64,000 bases of DNA from Halobellus litoreus (GTDB lineage: Archaea; Halobacteriota; Halobacteria; Halobacteriales; Haloferacaceae), in the NCBI RefSeq assembly GCF_024464595.1, contig NZ_JANHAW010000001.1:1257083-1321082 (forward strand), written 5' to 3'. Below, piece by piece: positions 53,201 through 61,655 of the stretch. Each line of letters starts with the position of its first letter. Position 1 is the first letter of the stretch. Under the pieces are notes generated by a model. That model had not been told where the DNA came from. It worked only from the letters and a program-made list of their open reading frames with translations, and did not search any database. A program made the position numbers and the translations under genes.

Positions 53201-53959
53201 CTACCGACCGACGAGTCCGCCGACCGACTCGAGCAGTCCGTCGCGTTCGGCCTCCGGATCGGCGATCTCGCCTCCCGTGACCGCGGCCGCGAGGCGACCG
53301 ACTGCGCCGGCGAACGCGTCGTCGCCGTCGAAGCACGCAGGGACCGAGTCGGCCGCCGTCACGTCGGTCTCCGGGACCGACACGTCGGCCGTCTCCAGGT
53401 CACCGCGGACCGAGACGACGAGCGACGCCTCGGTGCCGACGTCCACCAGTCGCTCGTGGCACCGCTGGACGGCCTCGGTGCCCCGTTCGCTCGCCGGCGC
53501 GACGATCGCGACCCTGTCTGCGGCGTTCACCGCGGCGACGGCCTGGTTCGCCGCGATCGGCGGCACGTCCAGGAGGACGTGATCGAACCGCGCCGCCGCG
53601 GTCGCGATGAGCGACTCGAACCGTCGCGCGGCCTCGACGCGCTTGGCCCGTGCCAGTCGCTCGAAGGGCGCGTTCGCAGGGCAGACGGCGACGCGACCGG
53701 CGACCGCGTCGCTGAAACCCAGTTCCGACAGTCCGGTCGAGAGGTCTCGGTCGTCGTCGACGACGAGCGCCGTCAGGTCCGGATCGATCCGCCCCTCGAC
53801 GTGGTCTGCGAGGCCCTGCGTCGCGAACGCGGCGTCGAGGATCGCCGTCTCGCGGCCGTCCGCCGCCAGCGCCGCGCCGACCTCGACGGCCGTCCGTGTC
53901 GTCCCCGCGCCGCCCGTCGCGCCGACGAACGCCGTGACGTTCGCCCGTGTCTCGCTCAT
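53201..53959 (-). CDS. ParA/MinD-like protein with degenerate P-loop
   Basis: 252 residues from the ATG at 53959. The fold is ParA-like (ETAILDAAFATQGLADHVEG, HVLLDVPPIAANQAV, DRVAIVAPASERGTEAV). The P-loop reads GATGGAGTTRT: both the signature lysine (position 15) and the Walker lysine (position 20) are Thr, so ATP hydrolysis is doubtful. CpaE-like relatives also lose catalytic residues and act as scaffolds. Located in the minD1/tfb gene series. A frame extension upstream to 53992 is less likely. Confidence 0.8.
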   Translation of the reverse strand: MSETRANVTAFVGATGGAGTTRTAVEVGAALAADGRETAILDAAFATQGLADHVEGRIDPDLTALVVDDDRDLSTGLSELGFSDAVAGRVAVCPANAPFERLARAKRVEAARRFESLIATAAARFDHVLLDVPPIAANQAVAAVNAADRVAIVAPASERGTEAVQRCHERLVDVGTEASLVVSVRGDLETADVSVPETDVTAADSVPACFDGDDAFAGAVGRLAAAVTGGEIADPEAERDGLLESVGGLVGR

Positions 53960-54038
53960 ACCCAGTCTGGCCGCGTACTGTGGTTTAAACAATCCGGTCG
54001 ACCGTCCGTCGACGAGGGGAGTCTGGGCGGATCGACGC

Positions 54039-54467
54039 TCACGCGCTCGTCTCGATGGCGGCGGCGATGTCGTCGAGTTCGTCGTCGGAGAGGTCCGGTC
54101 GGCCGCCCGCGACCGCGTGGATCGGCTTGCCGCCGTCGCCCTCGAACCGGGGGACGATATGCACGTGCACGTGCGGGACCTCCTGACCGGCGGCGCTTCC
54201 GTTGTTTACGCCGACGTTCGACGCGTCGGCGTCGACCGCTGACTCGATCCGCGGCGTCAACTCCTGAACGGCCGCCCAGAGGTCGGCCGCGAGGCCTTCG
54301 GGCAGGTCGTCGAGTCGCTCGTAGGGCTCCTTCGGCACCACGAGCGTGTGTCCCGGCGCGAGCGGGTTCGCGTCCAGGAACGCCGCGACGGTGTCGTTCT
54401 CGTAGACGATGCGCGCCGGGATGTCGCCGGCGATGATCTGCTCGAAGATGGTCGGTTCCTCACTCAT
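54039..54467 (-). CDS. HIT family nucleotide hydrolase/transferase
   Basis: 142 residues. The histidine triad HVHVHIVPR lies at about 99-107, preceded by LAPGHTLVVPKEPYERLDDL, as in Hint/Fhit-like proteins that hydrolyse AMP-linked compounds. The ATG at 54467 begins MSEEPTIFEQIIAGDIPA, the usual Hint N-terminus. Read in the same direction as the uracil-DNA glycosylase gene but separated from it by a structured intergenic stretch. Confidence 0.93.
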   Translation of the reverse strand: MSEEPTIFEQIIAGDIPARIVYENDTVAAFLDANPLAPGHTLVVPKEPYERLDDLPEGLAADLWAAVQELTPRIESAVDADASNVGVNNGSAAGQEVPHVHVHIVPRFEGDGGKPIHAVAGGRPDLSDDELDDIAAAIETSA

Positions 54468-54639
54468 ACGCGGTACGTCGGACGAATCGCCGAAGTAAGT
54501 TCGGGTCAATATGTTTGATCGGATTTGTACTTCGTCGAGCGTCGCGGAGCAGAGACGACCTCGGAAGCCCCCTTCCAGTCCCGCCCATAGGGACTTTGGC
54601 CTGTACTTGCGCGCCAAAAGCCGCTGTTCGACTCCGGAG
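54468..54639. other. Highly structured intergenic element
   Basis: 172 bases with adjoining inverted repeats: GGAAG-CCCC-CTTCC (54563-54576), AGTCCC-N7-GGGACT (54577-54595), TTTGGC-N12-GCCAAA (54595-54618) and the palindrome GACTCCGGAGTC (54630-54641) overlapping the glycosylase gene end. Four stems in about 80 bases suggest a structured RNA, a terminator cluster or a dispersed repeat. Confidence 0.6.
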
Positions 54640-55269
54640 TCAGGATCGGTCGTCGCCGAGCGCCGTTCGGATCGCGTCGTGGACCGCCTCGCGGTACTCC
54701 TCGGCGCTGTAGCCGAGCCGCGCCCGCCAGATATCCTGATAGGAGGGGTGCAGAATGGGGAGCAGCGTCGAAAAGGGCAGTTCGATCGGCTCCAGGATCA
54801 GATCGACGAAGCCGTCGATCGTTCGGTCCTCGAGCGCGAGCGTCGTCGTCGTGGCGTGCCTGCCGGTCGCGACGATCACCGACGGGTCGACGGTCTCGAT
54901 CTCTGTCCGGAGGTGCGTCCGGCAGTTCGCGCGCTCGGTCTCGGTCGGCTCGCGGTTCGACCCCTCACCGTCGCAGGGGAAGCACTTCACGGCGTTCGTG
55001 ACGTAGGCGCGGGGGTGGCCGATATCTGCGAGGAGCCGGCGGACGCGACGCCCCGAGTGCCGCGCGGTGTACGCCTTCCCGGTCCAGTTGCCGCCGCGCC
55101 ACCGCTCGGCGTCGGGGTTCCCCGCGCCGGGCGCTTCGCCCACGACCATCACGTCGGCGTCGCGGTCGCCGGTGCCCCACGAGATATGCTCACGACACGC
55201 GACGAGCGCGGGACAGCGCGTACAGTCGGCTTCGAGGACGTGTTTCTCGTCGGGGAATTGGGGGTCCAT
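54640..55269 (-). CDS. Uracil-DNA glycosylase family protein
   Basis: 209 residues. The N-terminal cysteines CTRCPALVAC and later cysteines (KCFPCDG, ANCRTH) fit the iron-sulfur site of family 4/5-like glycosylases. Motif GEAPGAGNPD (about 44-53) is the catalytic water-binding segment, NAVKCFP the pocket and LPILHPSY the DNA-intercalating loop. It removes uracil from DNA to begin base-excision repair. ATG at 55269 is chosen by motif position; the longer frame upstream overlaps the PRPP synthetase gene. Confidence 0.88.
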   Translation of the reverse strand: MDPQFPDEKHVLEADCTRCPALVACREHISWGTGDRDADVMVVGEAPGAGNPDAERWRGGNWTGKAYTARHSGRRVRRLLADIGHPRAYVTNAVKCFPCDGEGSNREPTETERANCRTHLRTEIETVDPSVIVATGRHATTTTLALEDRTIDGFVDLILEPIELPFSTLLPILHPSYQDIWRARLGYSAEEYREAVHDAIRTALGDDRS

Positions 55270-55289
55270 CGTCTGTGCTGATCGCGTTC

Positions 55290-56156
55290 TCAGGCCACAT
55301 CCACCGCGTCGACGGCGGCGGCGACGATCGGGGCGACCGAGACGGCGCTCACGTCGCGCTCGACGGAGTCTGTTCCGACGATCCGCTCGATCCCGGCGCG
55401 TTCGAGTTTCGTCCGAGCGCTTCGGGCCAGGATCGGGTGAACGCACGCCGCGAAGACGCGCTCGGCCCCGTCGTCGTCGAGGTGGGCGACGGCCTCGCTC
55501 ATCGTCGACCCGGTCGCGACGATGTCGTCGACGATCACGACGTCGCGGCCCGTGGCGTCGGCGTCGCTCGGCGAGATCTCGACCTCGGTCCCGGAGAGAC
55601 GAGTCTTCTCGAAGTAGTCGATCTCGCCGGTTCCGTAGGCGTCGCGCGTCGCCGCCGCGAGTTCGACCGCGCCGGCGTCCGGCGAGAGAAACAGCGGCTC
55701 CGTGAGATCGTCCGGGAGCGGCTCGGCAAGCAGCCCCGCGGCGTCGCAGACGGTGACGTGGGCGTCGAAGAAGTCCGCGATCGACTCCTCGTGGGGGTTC
55801 ACTAGCACGATCCGGTCGGCACCGGTCGAGACCGCACGAGCCATCGCCCGAGCGGAGACCGGTTCGCCGGGCTCGAACGACCGGTCCTGTCGCGCGTAGC
55901 TCATATACGGAATCACGGTGACGACCTCCGAGGCCCCGGCCTCCCGGACGGCGTCCTGCAGCTGCAGCAGTTCGACCCACGCGTCGTTCGAGTCCGTCGT
56001 CGCGACGACAACCGCGCGGTCGGCGTCGAAGTCGGGGACGGCCGCGAACGTCTCGCCGTCGGGGAAGCGATCGTACTCGACGGCCGAGATCGGTTCGTCC
56101 AACTGCGTGGCGAGTGCGGCCGCGAGCGCCTGCGAGGATGCGCCGGGAACGATCAT
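55290..56156 (-). CDS. prs: Ribose-phosphate pyrophosphokinase (PRPP synthetase)
   Basis: 288 residues. The family loops are present: YMSYARQDRSFEPGEPVSAR (ATP and flexible loop), NPHEESIADFF, and the PRPP-binding motif VVIVDDIVATGSTM (about 213-226). It makes PRPP from ribose-5-phosphate for nucleotide and amino-acid biosynthesis. ATG at 56156 fits the normal N-terminus MIVPGASSQALAAALA. Located 20 bases upstream of the glycosylase, which suggests one transcript. Confidence 0.94.
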   Translation of the reverse strand: MIVPGASSQALAAALATQLDEPISAVEYDRFPDGETFAAVPDFDADRAVVVATTDSNDAWVELLQLQDAVREAGASEVVTVIPYMSYARQDRSFEPGEPVSARAMARAVSTGADRIVLVNPHEESIADFFDAHVTVCDAAGLLAEPLPDDLTEPLFLSPDAGAVELAAATRDAYGTGEIDYFEKTRLSGTEVEISPSDADATGRDVVIVDDIVATGSTMSEAVAHLDDDGAERVFAACVHPILARSARTKLERAGIERIVGTDSVERDVSAVSVAPIVAAAVDAVDVA

Positions 56157-56238
56157 ACCGATACCCTCTCGACCCGCGGTAAAACCCCTTTTCGTCTGCG
56201 CCCCGGAACCGCGCCGCCGTCGGGCTGCCGCGGTGCTG

Positions 56239-57246
56239 TCAGACCGCGGCGGCCGCGACGTCCCGCACGCCGAGTCCGCGATAGCGCCACGCTCCGTCGG
56301 GCAGCCGTACCGCGAGCGTCCCGTCGGCGGTGACCGCGTACGACGCGTCGACGCCGTGGGTGACGGCAACGACGTCACCGTCGACCGGCAGCACCGCTTC
56401 GGTCCAGCCGTCCGTCGCGATCCCGTCCCAGTCGTCGCCGTCTTCACCGTTCGCGGCCCCGCTCCGGCCGTCGTCGTCCCTCTCGTTCGGGACCCCGCTC
56501 CGATCAGCGGCGTCCCCCACGTCCGCGGCTCGCTCGGTATCGAGCCCTCGCGCGTACAGCGCGCCGTCGACCGCCGCCAGCCCCCGCTCGCCGGCGGCGT
56601 CGACGGCGTCGACCGGGCCGTCGAGGACGTCCATCCAGCCGTTGCCGAGTTTGTACAGTCCCGATCCGGTGGCTACGAGCGGTTCCGCGTCGACGTCGCG
56701 CGCGTCGTCGAGGCCTGCGTGGGTGACACCCGCGGAGCCGACCCGATAGACGCCGTCGGCGGCGGCGACGAGGCCGCCCTCGACGGCGCGCACCGCGCCG
56801 GTCGTCCCGACCTCGGTCCACGCCGTTCCGTCGCTCTCGTTTCGTTCGCCGCCTTCAGGGCCGCTGAGACGTTCCTCGGCCGCGCTGCGCGCGACGCGTC
56901 CGCTCTCGTCGCCCGCTAGCAGCGTCTTCTCGTCGAATCCGACGGCCGTCGCCGGCCCGAACCCCGTCTCCGCGAAGTCGAGCCGCTGGGTGGCGGTCGA
57001 GGTGGCGGCGTCGGACGCGACGTCCGCGTCGGAACGGTCCGCGAGCAACACGTCTTCCTCGGTCGCGACGGCCACGAGCGAACCGGCGGTCGCGACGTCG
57101 CGGGCCTCACACCGGCGGACGACCCCGAACTCGCCGATCAGGTCGTCGGAGACCGAGACGGAGACGACGCCGAGTCCGGTCGCGAGCAGCACCGTTTCGG
57201 TGCCGGCGTTGTCGGTGTACACCCGCTTCTCGTCGATCGTGGGCAT
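56239..57246 (-). CDS. HVO_0234-family beta-propeller-like protein
   Basis: 335 residues with repeated short beta-segments (ETVLLATGLGVVSVSVSD, AGSLVAVATEEDVLLADR, GGLVAAADGVYRVGSAGVTH, PLVATGSGLYKLGNGWMDVL) that look like blades of a beta-propeller. It matches the haloarchaeal family named after HVO_0234. No signal peptide, so cytoplasmic. Acidic Asp/Gly-rich loops (about 255-285) separate blades. Ligand unknown. Confidence 0.8.
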   Translation of the reverse strand: MPTIDEKRVYTDNAGTETVLLATGLGVVSVSVSDDLIGEFGVVRRCEARDVATAGSLVAVATEEDVLLADRSDADVASDAATSTATQRLDFAETGFGPATAVGFDEKTLLAGDESGRVARSAAEERLSGPEGGERNESDGTAWTEVGTTGAVRAVEGGLVAAADGVYRVGSAGVTHAGLDDARDVDAEPLVATGSGLYKLGNGWMDVLDGPVDAVDAAGERGLAAVDGALYARGLDTERAADVGDAADRSGVPNERDDDGRSGAANGEDGDDWDGIATDGWTEAVLPVDGDVVAVTHGVDASYAVTADGTLAVRLPDGAWRYRGLGVRDVAAAAV

Positions 57247-57366
57247 TGTCGGAGGTTGGTCGAGACGGGGTAAAAACGGTGCGGAGCGGGCGGGTGCCGG
57301 ACCCGGCGTCGGAACCGGGCGATCCCGCGGCAGTCGCGACTTCCGGAGTCGGAGTCGGCCGGCCCG

Positions 57367-57834
57367 TCACAGGAAGTCCCGCACTTCCGAGTACCACATC
57401 TCGTGGTGGTCGACCTCGCCGATGCGCTCGGCGACGGCGACCGCGAGGACGTGCCAGCAGCGCTCCGTCGGGTCCTCGGGGTCGAGGTTGTAGGCGCTGT
57501 CCTTGCAGGTGCACCCGCCGTCCTCGACGACGTACTCGTCCTCGTGGCCGACGACGACGGTGAAGTCGCGGTAGCGCTTGACGCGCCCCTCAGAGACGGC
57601 CTCGATGGCGCGCGCCCCGCGGTCGCCGTGACGCGAGATCAGCGCGTCGACCGCGTCCGGGATGAGTTCGCCGCGCTCGGCCAGCGCGCGCCGCCAGGCG
57701 GTCTCGGCCTCGGTTCCGGTCTCTGTCGGAACGACGAACTCTTCGAGCGGGCCAGGGGCGTCGGCAGCGCCGCCCGTCTCCGATCCGCGGGCGTCGCCGT
57801 CTTCCCGTTCGTCCGAGTCGTCGCCGTCGCTCAC
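57367..57834 (-). CDS. Small SWIM zinc-finger protein
   Basis: 155 residues from the GTG at 57834. An acidic disordered N-terminus (about 1-40) precedes helices ([20 protein letters not shown]) and the SWIM motif [22 protein letters not shown] (Cys-x-Cys ... Cys-x-His, about 108-128, read in parts). SWIM proteins may bind DNA or regulate recombinases. A longer TTG-started frame to 57861 is possible. Confidence 0.82.
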   Translation of the reverse strand: MSDGDDSDEREDGDARGSETGGAADAPGPLEEFVVPTETGTEAETAWRRALAERGELIPDAVDALISRHGDRGARAIEAVSEGRVKRYRDFTVVVGHEDEYVVEDGGCTCKDSAYNLDPEDPTERCWHVLAVAVAERIGEVDHHEMWYSEVRDFL

Positions 57835-57990
57835 GGCCCGCTCTTCCCCCGGCCCGGACAAAACGTCACCGGTGCCCCGCGGCCGGCGGCGACTCCGGCG
57901 CGGTCCCGGTTCAGTGCCCCAGCCTCAGATCCTCGGTCCCGACTCACGCCGACCGCATCGCTTTTCGCCGCGGAGCGTCCGACCGGAGGT

Positions 57991-59106
57991 ATGGACGTTC
58001 GTGAGGGCGGCGTCGAGGTGTCTGTTCCCGACGCCCGCGACGGCGCATCCGAGGGCGCGGGCGACGGCGTGTTCTACAACCCGACGCAGGAACTCAACCG
58101 CGATGTGACGGTGGCGACGCTCCGGGCGTACCGCGAGCGAGAGCCCCGCGCGAGTTCGTACCTCGACGCGATGGCGGCGAGCGGGATCCGCGGCGTCCGG
58201 GCCGCCGCCGAGGGGTACGACGTCACCTGCGCCGACGTCGACCCCGACGCCGTCGAACTGGCCCGCGAGAACCTGGCGCGGAACGACCTCGACGGCGAGG
58301 CCATCGAGCGCGACGTCAACGCGTTGCTGTACGAATCGCTGTTCGACGTCGTGGACCTCGATCCGTTCGGGACGCCGATCCCCTTCGCGGACGCGGCGCT
58401 GTCGAACGCGCGGAGTATGGTCTGCGTCACCGCCACCGACACCGCCCCCCTCTGCGGCGCACACCAGCGCTCCGGGATTCGAAAGTACTCGACGCTCCCG
58501 CAGAACACCGACTACCACCCCGAGATGGGCCTCCGCGTCCTGCTCTCGGCGCTGATCCGCACGGCGGCGCGGTACGACAAGGCCGCCGTTCCGATCCTCT
58601 CGCACGTCAGCCGCCACTACGTCCGCACGTACCTCCAGATCGACGCGCGAGCGACGCAGGCGGACGAACTGATCGACCGATTGGGCTACGTCCACCACTG
58701 CGAGGACTGCCTCCGCCGGACGCACGAGGTCGGTCTGATCGCGCACCCGCCCGACCGGTGCGACGCCTGCGGCGGCGACCGCCTCCTCTCGGCGGGGCCG
58801 CTCTACCTCGGCCCGATTCGCGACGCCGACTTCGTCCATACCGTCCGCGAGCACGTCACCGACGAGATGGGCGAGGCCGCCCGGGCCGAGCGGCTGCTGG
58901 AGACGGTCGCGACGGAGCTCGACACGCCGACGCACTACGATCAACACCGCCTCTGCAAGCAGTGGAGCCGTTCCGCGCCCGCGATGGACGACTTCCTGGC
59001 GTCGCTTCGGGACGCCGGCTTCGCGGCCACGCGGGCGCACTACTCGGGGACGGCGTTCAAGACCGACGCGACCGTCCCGGAGATCCGCGACGCCACCGCC
59101 GAGTGA
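57991..59106 (+). CDS. trm1: tRNA (guanine(26)-N2)-dimethyltransferase Trm1
   Basis: 371 residues. It has the SAM-binding Rossmann stretch [20 protein letters not shown], the acidic loop [15 protein letters not shown], the motif [11 protein letters not shown] and a C-terminal zinc site ([15 protein letters not shown]). It methylates G26 in tRNA using S-adenosylmethionine. ATG at 57991 begins the conserved N-terminus ([20 protein letters not shown]); the much longer upstream frame is an artefact overlapping the SWIM gene. Confidence 0.94.
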   Translation: MDVREGGVEVSVPDARDGASEGAGDGVFYNPTQELNRDVTVATLRAYREREPRASSYLDAMAASGIRGVRAAAEGYDVTCADVDPDAVELARENLARNDLDGEAIERDVNALLYESLFDVVDLDPFGTPIPFADAALSNARSMVCVTATDTAPLCGAHQRSGIRKYSTLPQNTDYHPEMGLRVLLSALIRTAARYDKAAVPILSHVSRHYVRTYLQIDARATQADELIDRLGYVHHCEDCLRRTHEVGLIAHPPDRCDACGGDRLLSAGPLYLGPIRDADFVHTVREHVTDEMGEAARAERLLETVATELDTPTHYDQHRLCKQWSRSAPAMDDFLASLRDAGFAATRAHYSGTAFKTDATVPEIRDATAE

Positions 59107-59220
59107 GTGCGTACTGCGCTGACTGCGTCGCGAGCATCGAGTCGACGTGGGTGCCGTGACGAAAGCGCCGTACCGACCACCGCCGGGTGATTCTTGTGTC
59201 AATCCGCCGAACCGGACCGT

Positions 59221-60594
59221 GTGAGCGTCTCGACCCCCGACCGACTCGCCGTACCGCGTTCGATCGTCGCGACCGTCCGCGACCGGGAGGTGACCTTCCT
59301 CGCGGCGGGAATCTCCTACTACGTGCTCGTCTCGCTCGTGCCGCTTCTCACGCTCGCCGTCGTCGTCGCGACCGTCGTCGGCGGGGCGGATCTCGCGACG
59401 CAAGTCCAGTCGATCGCCGGGCGGTATCTCCTCCCCACGGGTTCGGAACTCGTCGTGGGCGCGATCACGGACCCCACGGGGCGCGGAGCCGTCTCGATTC
59501 TCAGCCTCCTCGTCACGACCTGGGGGGCGCTGAAGCTCTTCCGCGGCATCGACGTCGCCTTCGCCAGGATCTACGAGTATCCGACGAGCCCCATCGTCGA
59601 CCAACTGTCCGACGGACTGCTCACGCTCGCGACGCTCGGCGGCGCGACGGTGGGCGTCGTGATCGCGACGGCGGTGATGGCGCTCGTCGACGTGCCGTTC
59701 GTCGGGATCGTGAGTCCGCTCGTCCTCCTCGCGTTCCTCGTCGCCGCCTTCCTCCCCCTCTATGCCGTCATCCCGGACGTTCCGGTCGGGGTTCGCGAGG
59801 CCCTCCCCGGCGCGGCCTTCGCCGCCGTCGGCTGGGCCGTTCTCAGCGCCGGGTTCGGACTGTACGCGCAGTTCTCGACGGGCGTCGCCGGGGCGCTCGG
59901 CGCGGTCCTGCTGCTCGTCACCTGGTTCTACTTCTCGGGGATCCTGGTGCTCACCGGTGCCGTGCTCAACGCCGTCCTCGCGGGCCGGGGCGAGGACGGA
60001 GACCGGCAGGTACAACACCCGCGGGACCGACGTCCCGAGCGGACGATGAGCGCGGACGACGAGACGACCGACGACGACGCCGTGTCCGGGGACACCGGCC
60101 CCGCGGGTGACGAATCCACAGCCGACACCGACGCCAACGGTTCGAGCGCCGGCTCTTCGACGGCCGGTCCCTCGACCACCGACGCTTCGAGCGCCGACAC
60201 CGACGTCGATCCCCGCGGCGCGCCCGACATCGACCAACTCGACCGCCGCGTCGAGGAGCTCCGCGCCGACCTCGACGCCTTCGAGGAGGACGTCCAGTCC
60301 CGCACGGTCGACCGGCCGGACGTCGAATCAGAGATGCGCCGCTACGTCCGCGGGCGACTCCGACGGGGGAAGGCCCGCGGCTGGGGACCGTACCTCGTGC
60401 TCCTGTACGGCACGGCGGCGACCATCGCCGCGTTCTATCTGCTCGACGACGACCTGCTCGCGGTCGTCGCGATGCTCGTGATCTACCTGTCGACGCTGGG
60501 GCTCTACGCGCTGTTCGTGATCTTCGGCGTCGGCCTGAACGCCCTCGGCGTGCCCGGCCGGCTCGTCGACTGGGTGCGCGACCGGCGCTCCTGA
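59221..60594 (+). CDS. YihY/BrkB-type membrane protein with fused C-terminal helical domain
   Basis: 457 residues from GTG 59221. The first part (about 1-255) is a YihY domain: REVTFLAAGISYYVLVSLVPL, TTWGALKLFRGIDVAFARIY and LLLVTWFYFSGILVLTGAVLN. A 90-residue acidic Ser/Thr/Asp linker follows, then a predicted coiled segment (LDRRVEELRADLDAFEEDVQ) and two or three more membrane helices (LVLLYGTAATIAAFYLL onward). YihY proteins are of uncertain function (transport or RNase BN misnomer). The C-terminal part looks like an added domain. Confidence 0.86.
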   Translation: MSVSTPDRLAVPRSIVATVRDREVTFLAAGISYYVLVSLVPLLTLAVVVATVVGGADLATQVQSIAGRYLLPTGSELVVGAITDPTGRGAVSILSLLVTTWGALKLFRGIDVAFARIYEYPTSPIVDQLSDGLLTLATLGGATVGVVIATAVMALVDVPFVGIVSPLVLLAFLVAAFLPLYAVIPDVPVGVREALPGAAFAAVGWAVLSAGFGLYAQFSTGVAGALGAVLLLVTWFYFSGILVLTGAVLNAVLAGRGEDGDRQVQHPRDRRPERTMSADDETTDDDAVSGDTGPAGDESTADTDANGSSAGSSTAGPSTTDASSADTDVDPRGAPDIDQLDRRVEELRADLDAFEEDVQSRTVDRPDVESEMRRYVRGRLRRGKARGWGPYLVLLYGTAATIAAFYLLDDDLLAVVAMLVIYLSTLGLYALFVIFGVGLNALGVPGRLVDWVRDRRS

Positions 60595-60692
60595 GGGGAG
60601 TCCCCGTCAGCGGCGGCGGAGTCGACGCGCCCGCGACGACGGCGGACGGTTTCCCCGGGCTATTTGTCGCTCGCGCGGCGAGTGGACGAGCG

Positions 60693-61601
60693 ATGACTCC
60701 TTCGGTCACCCCCCTGGCCTCCCGGGGCGTCGGCGAAGTCGCGTTCGCCGAGTCGCTCCCCGAGGCCGTCACGTCCGTCTTCTGGGGGCTCACCCACCTC
60801 GGCAACCCGTATCTCCTCCTGACGTGCGTCGCACTCGCGTACCTTCTCGGCGACCGCGTCGGGATCTCCCGCCGGAACGCGGCCTTCGCGCTCGGTCTCG
60901 GGCTGTGCGCGATCGGTCTCACGGTCGGGCTGAAGCACTTCTTCGGGCTGCCGCGCCCGCCCATCTCGTATCGAGAGGGGCTCGGTTTCCCGAGCGGGCA
61001 CGCGCTCGGATCGACGACGTTCTGGGGCGGCGTCGCCGTCCTGGCCCACCGCGGGCGGTGGCGACGCCGACTCGCGCTCGCCGGCGGCGTCGTCGCGGTC
61101 GTCGCGCTCTCCCGGGTGCTCATCGGCGTGCACTACCTCGCGGACGTCGCCGCCGGAGTCGCGGCCGGGGTCGCCGTCCTCGCGGCGGCGTTCGCGCTCG
61201 GGCCGGGGTTCTCGGCCGAAGACCCGACTGGACCGATCGCGTCCCCGACGCATCGACACGTCGCGGTGCTCTTCGGCGTCGCGCTCGGCCTCGGCCTCGG
61301 GGCGCTCGCCCTCGCGCCGGGCGAGAGCGAACTGTTCCTCGGGATCGGGACCGCGGCGGGAGGGATCGTCGCCTGGCACCGCTTCGGCGAACGTGCGGCG
61401 TCGACGACGGTCGAACTCTCGGGGAACACCCTCGCGGTCGGCGGGGGCGGACTGGCGATCGTTCTCGGGGTGATGAGCGGGGCGGCGGAACTGGCCGAGA
61501 GCGGCCTCCTGATCGTCGCGGTCGGTGCCGTGGGGGCGGTCTGCCTGCTCGCGCTGCCGGTGGTCGTCGGCGACGAGGGTGACGGTGCCGTCGGTTCCTA
61601 A
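60693..61601 (+). CDS. PAP2-family membrane phosphatase
   Basis: 302 residues, about eight membrane helices. The three PAP2 motifs are seen: KHFFGLPRP (Lys81, Arg88), PSGH (100-103) and SRVLIGVHYLAD (Ser140, Arg141, His147, Asp151). Members remove phosphate from lipid or polyprenyl diphosphates. The extra C-terminal helices (about 170-300) are unusual for the minimal family. It ends 11 bases before a poly-T tract of the converging glnA gene. Confidence 0.9.
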   Translation: MTPSVTPLASRGVGEVAFAESLPEAVTSVFWGLTHLGNPYLLLTCVALAYLLGDRVGISRRNAAFALGLGLCAIGLTVGLKHFFGLPRPPISYREGLGFPSGHALGSTTFWGGVAVLAHRGRWRRRLALAGGVVAVVALSRVLIGVHYLADVAAGVAAGVAVLAAAFALGPGFSAEDPTGPIASPTHRHVAVLFGVALGLGLGALALAPGESELFLGIGTAAGGIVAWHRFGERAASTTVELSGNTLAVGGGGLAIVLGVMSGAAELAESGLLIVAVGAVGAVCLLALPVVVGDEGDGAVGS

Positions 61602-61611
61602 AAGAACAGTC

Positions 61612-61619
61612 AAAAAAAA
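61612..61619 (-). terminator. Poly-T terminator of glnA
   Basis: Eight T residues on the glnA strand (reading TTTTTTTT) about 37 bases after the glnA stop codon, a typical archaeal U-rich termination signal. It also lies just beyond the convergent PAP2 gene. Confidence 0.6.
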
Positions 61620-61655
61620 CGCAGTCGGGCCGTTCGAGCTCAGGTTCGTTCGGGC

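Noticed and set aside
54594-54641. tRNA gene suspected from TTCGACTC in a structured region
   Set aside because: The T-arm-like loop has no matching stem, and no acceptor stem or anticodon arm could be folded.
57925-60237. 770-residue minus-strand frame over trm1 and yihY
   Set aside because: No motif and a biased composition; both plus-strand genes are well supported.
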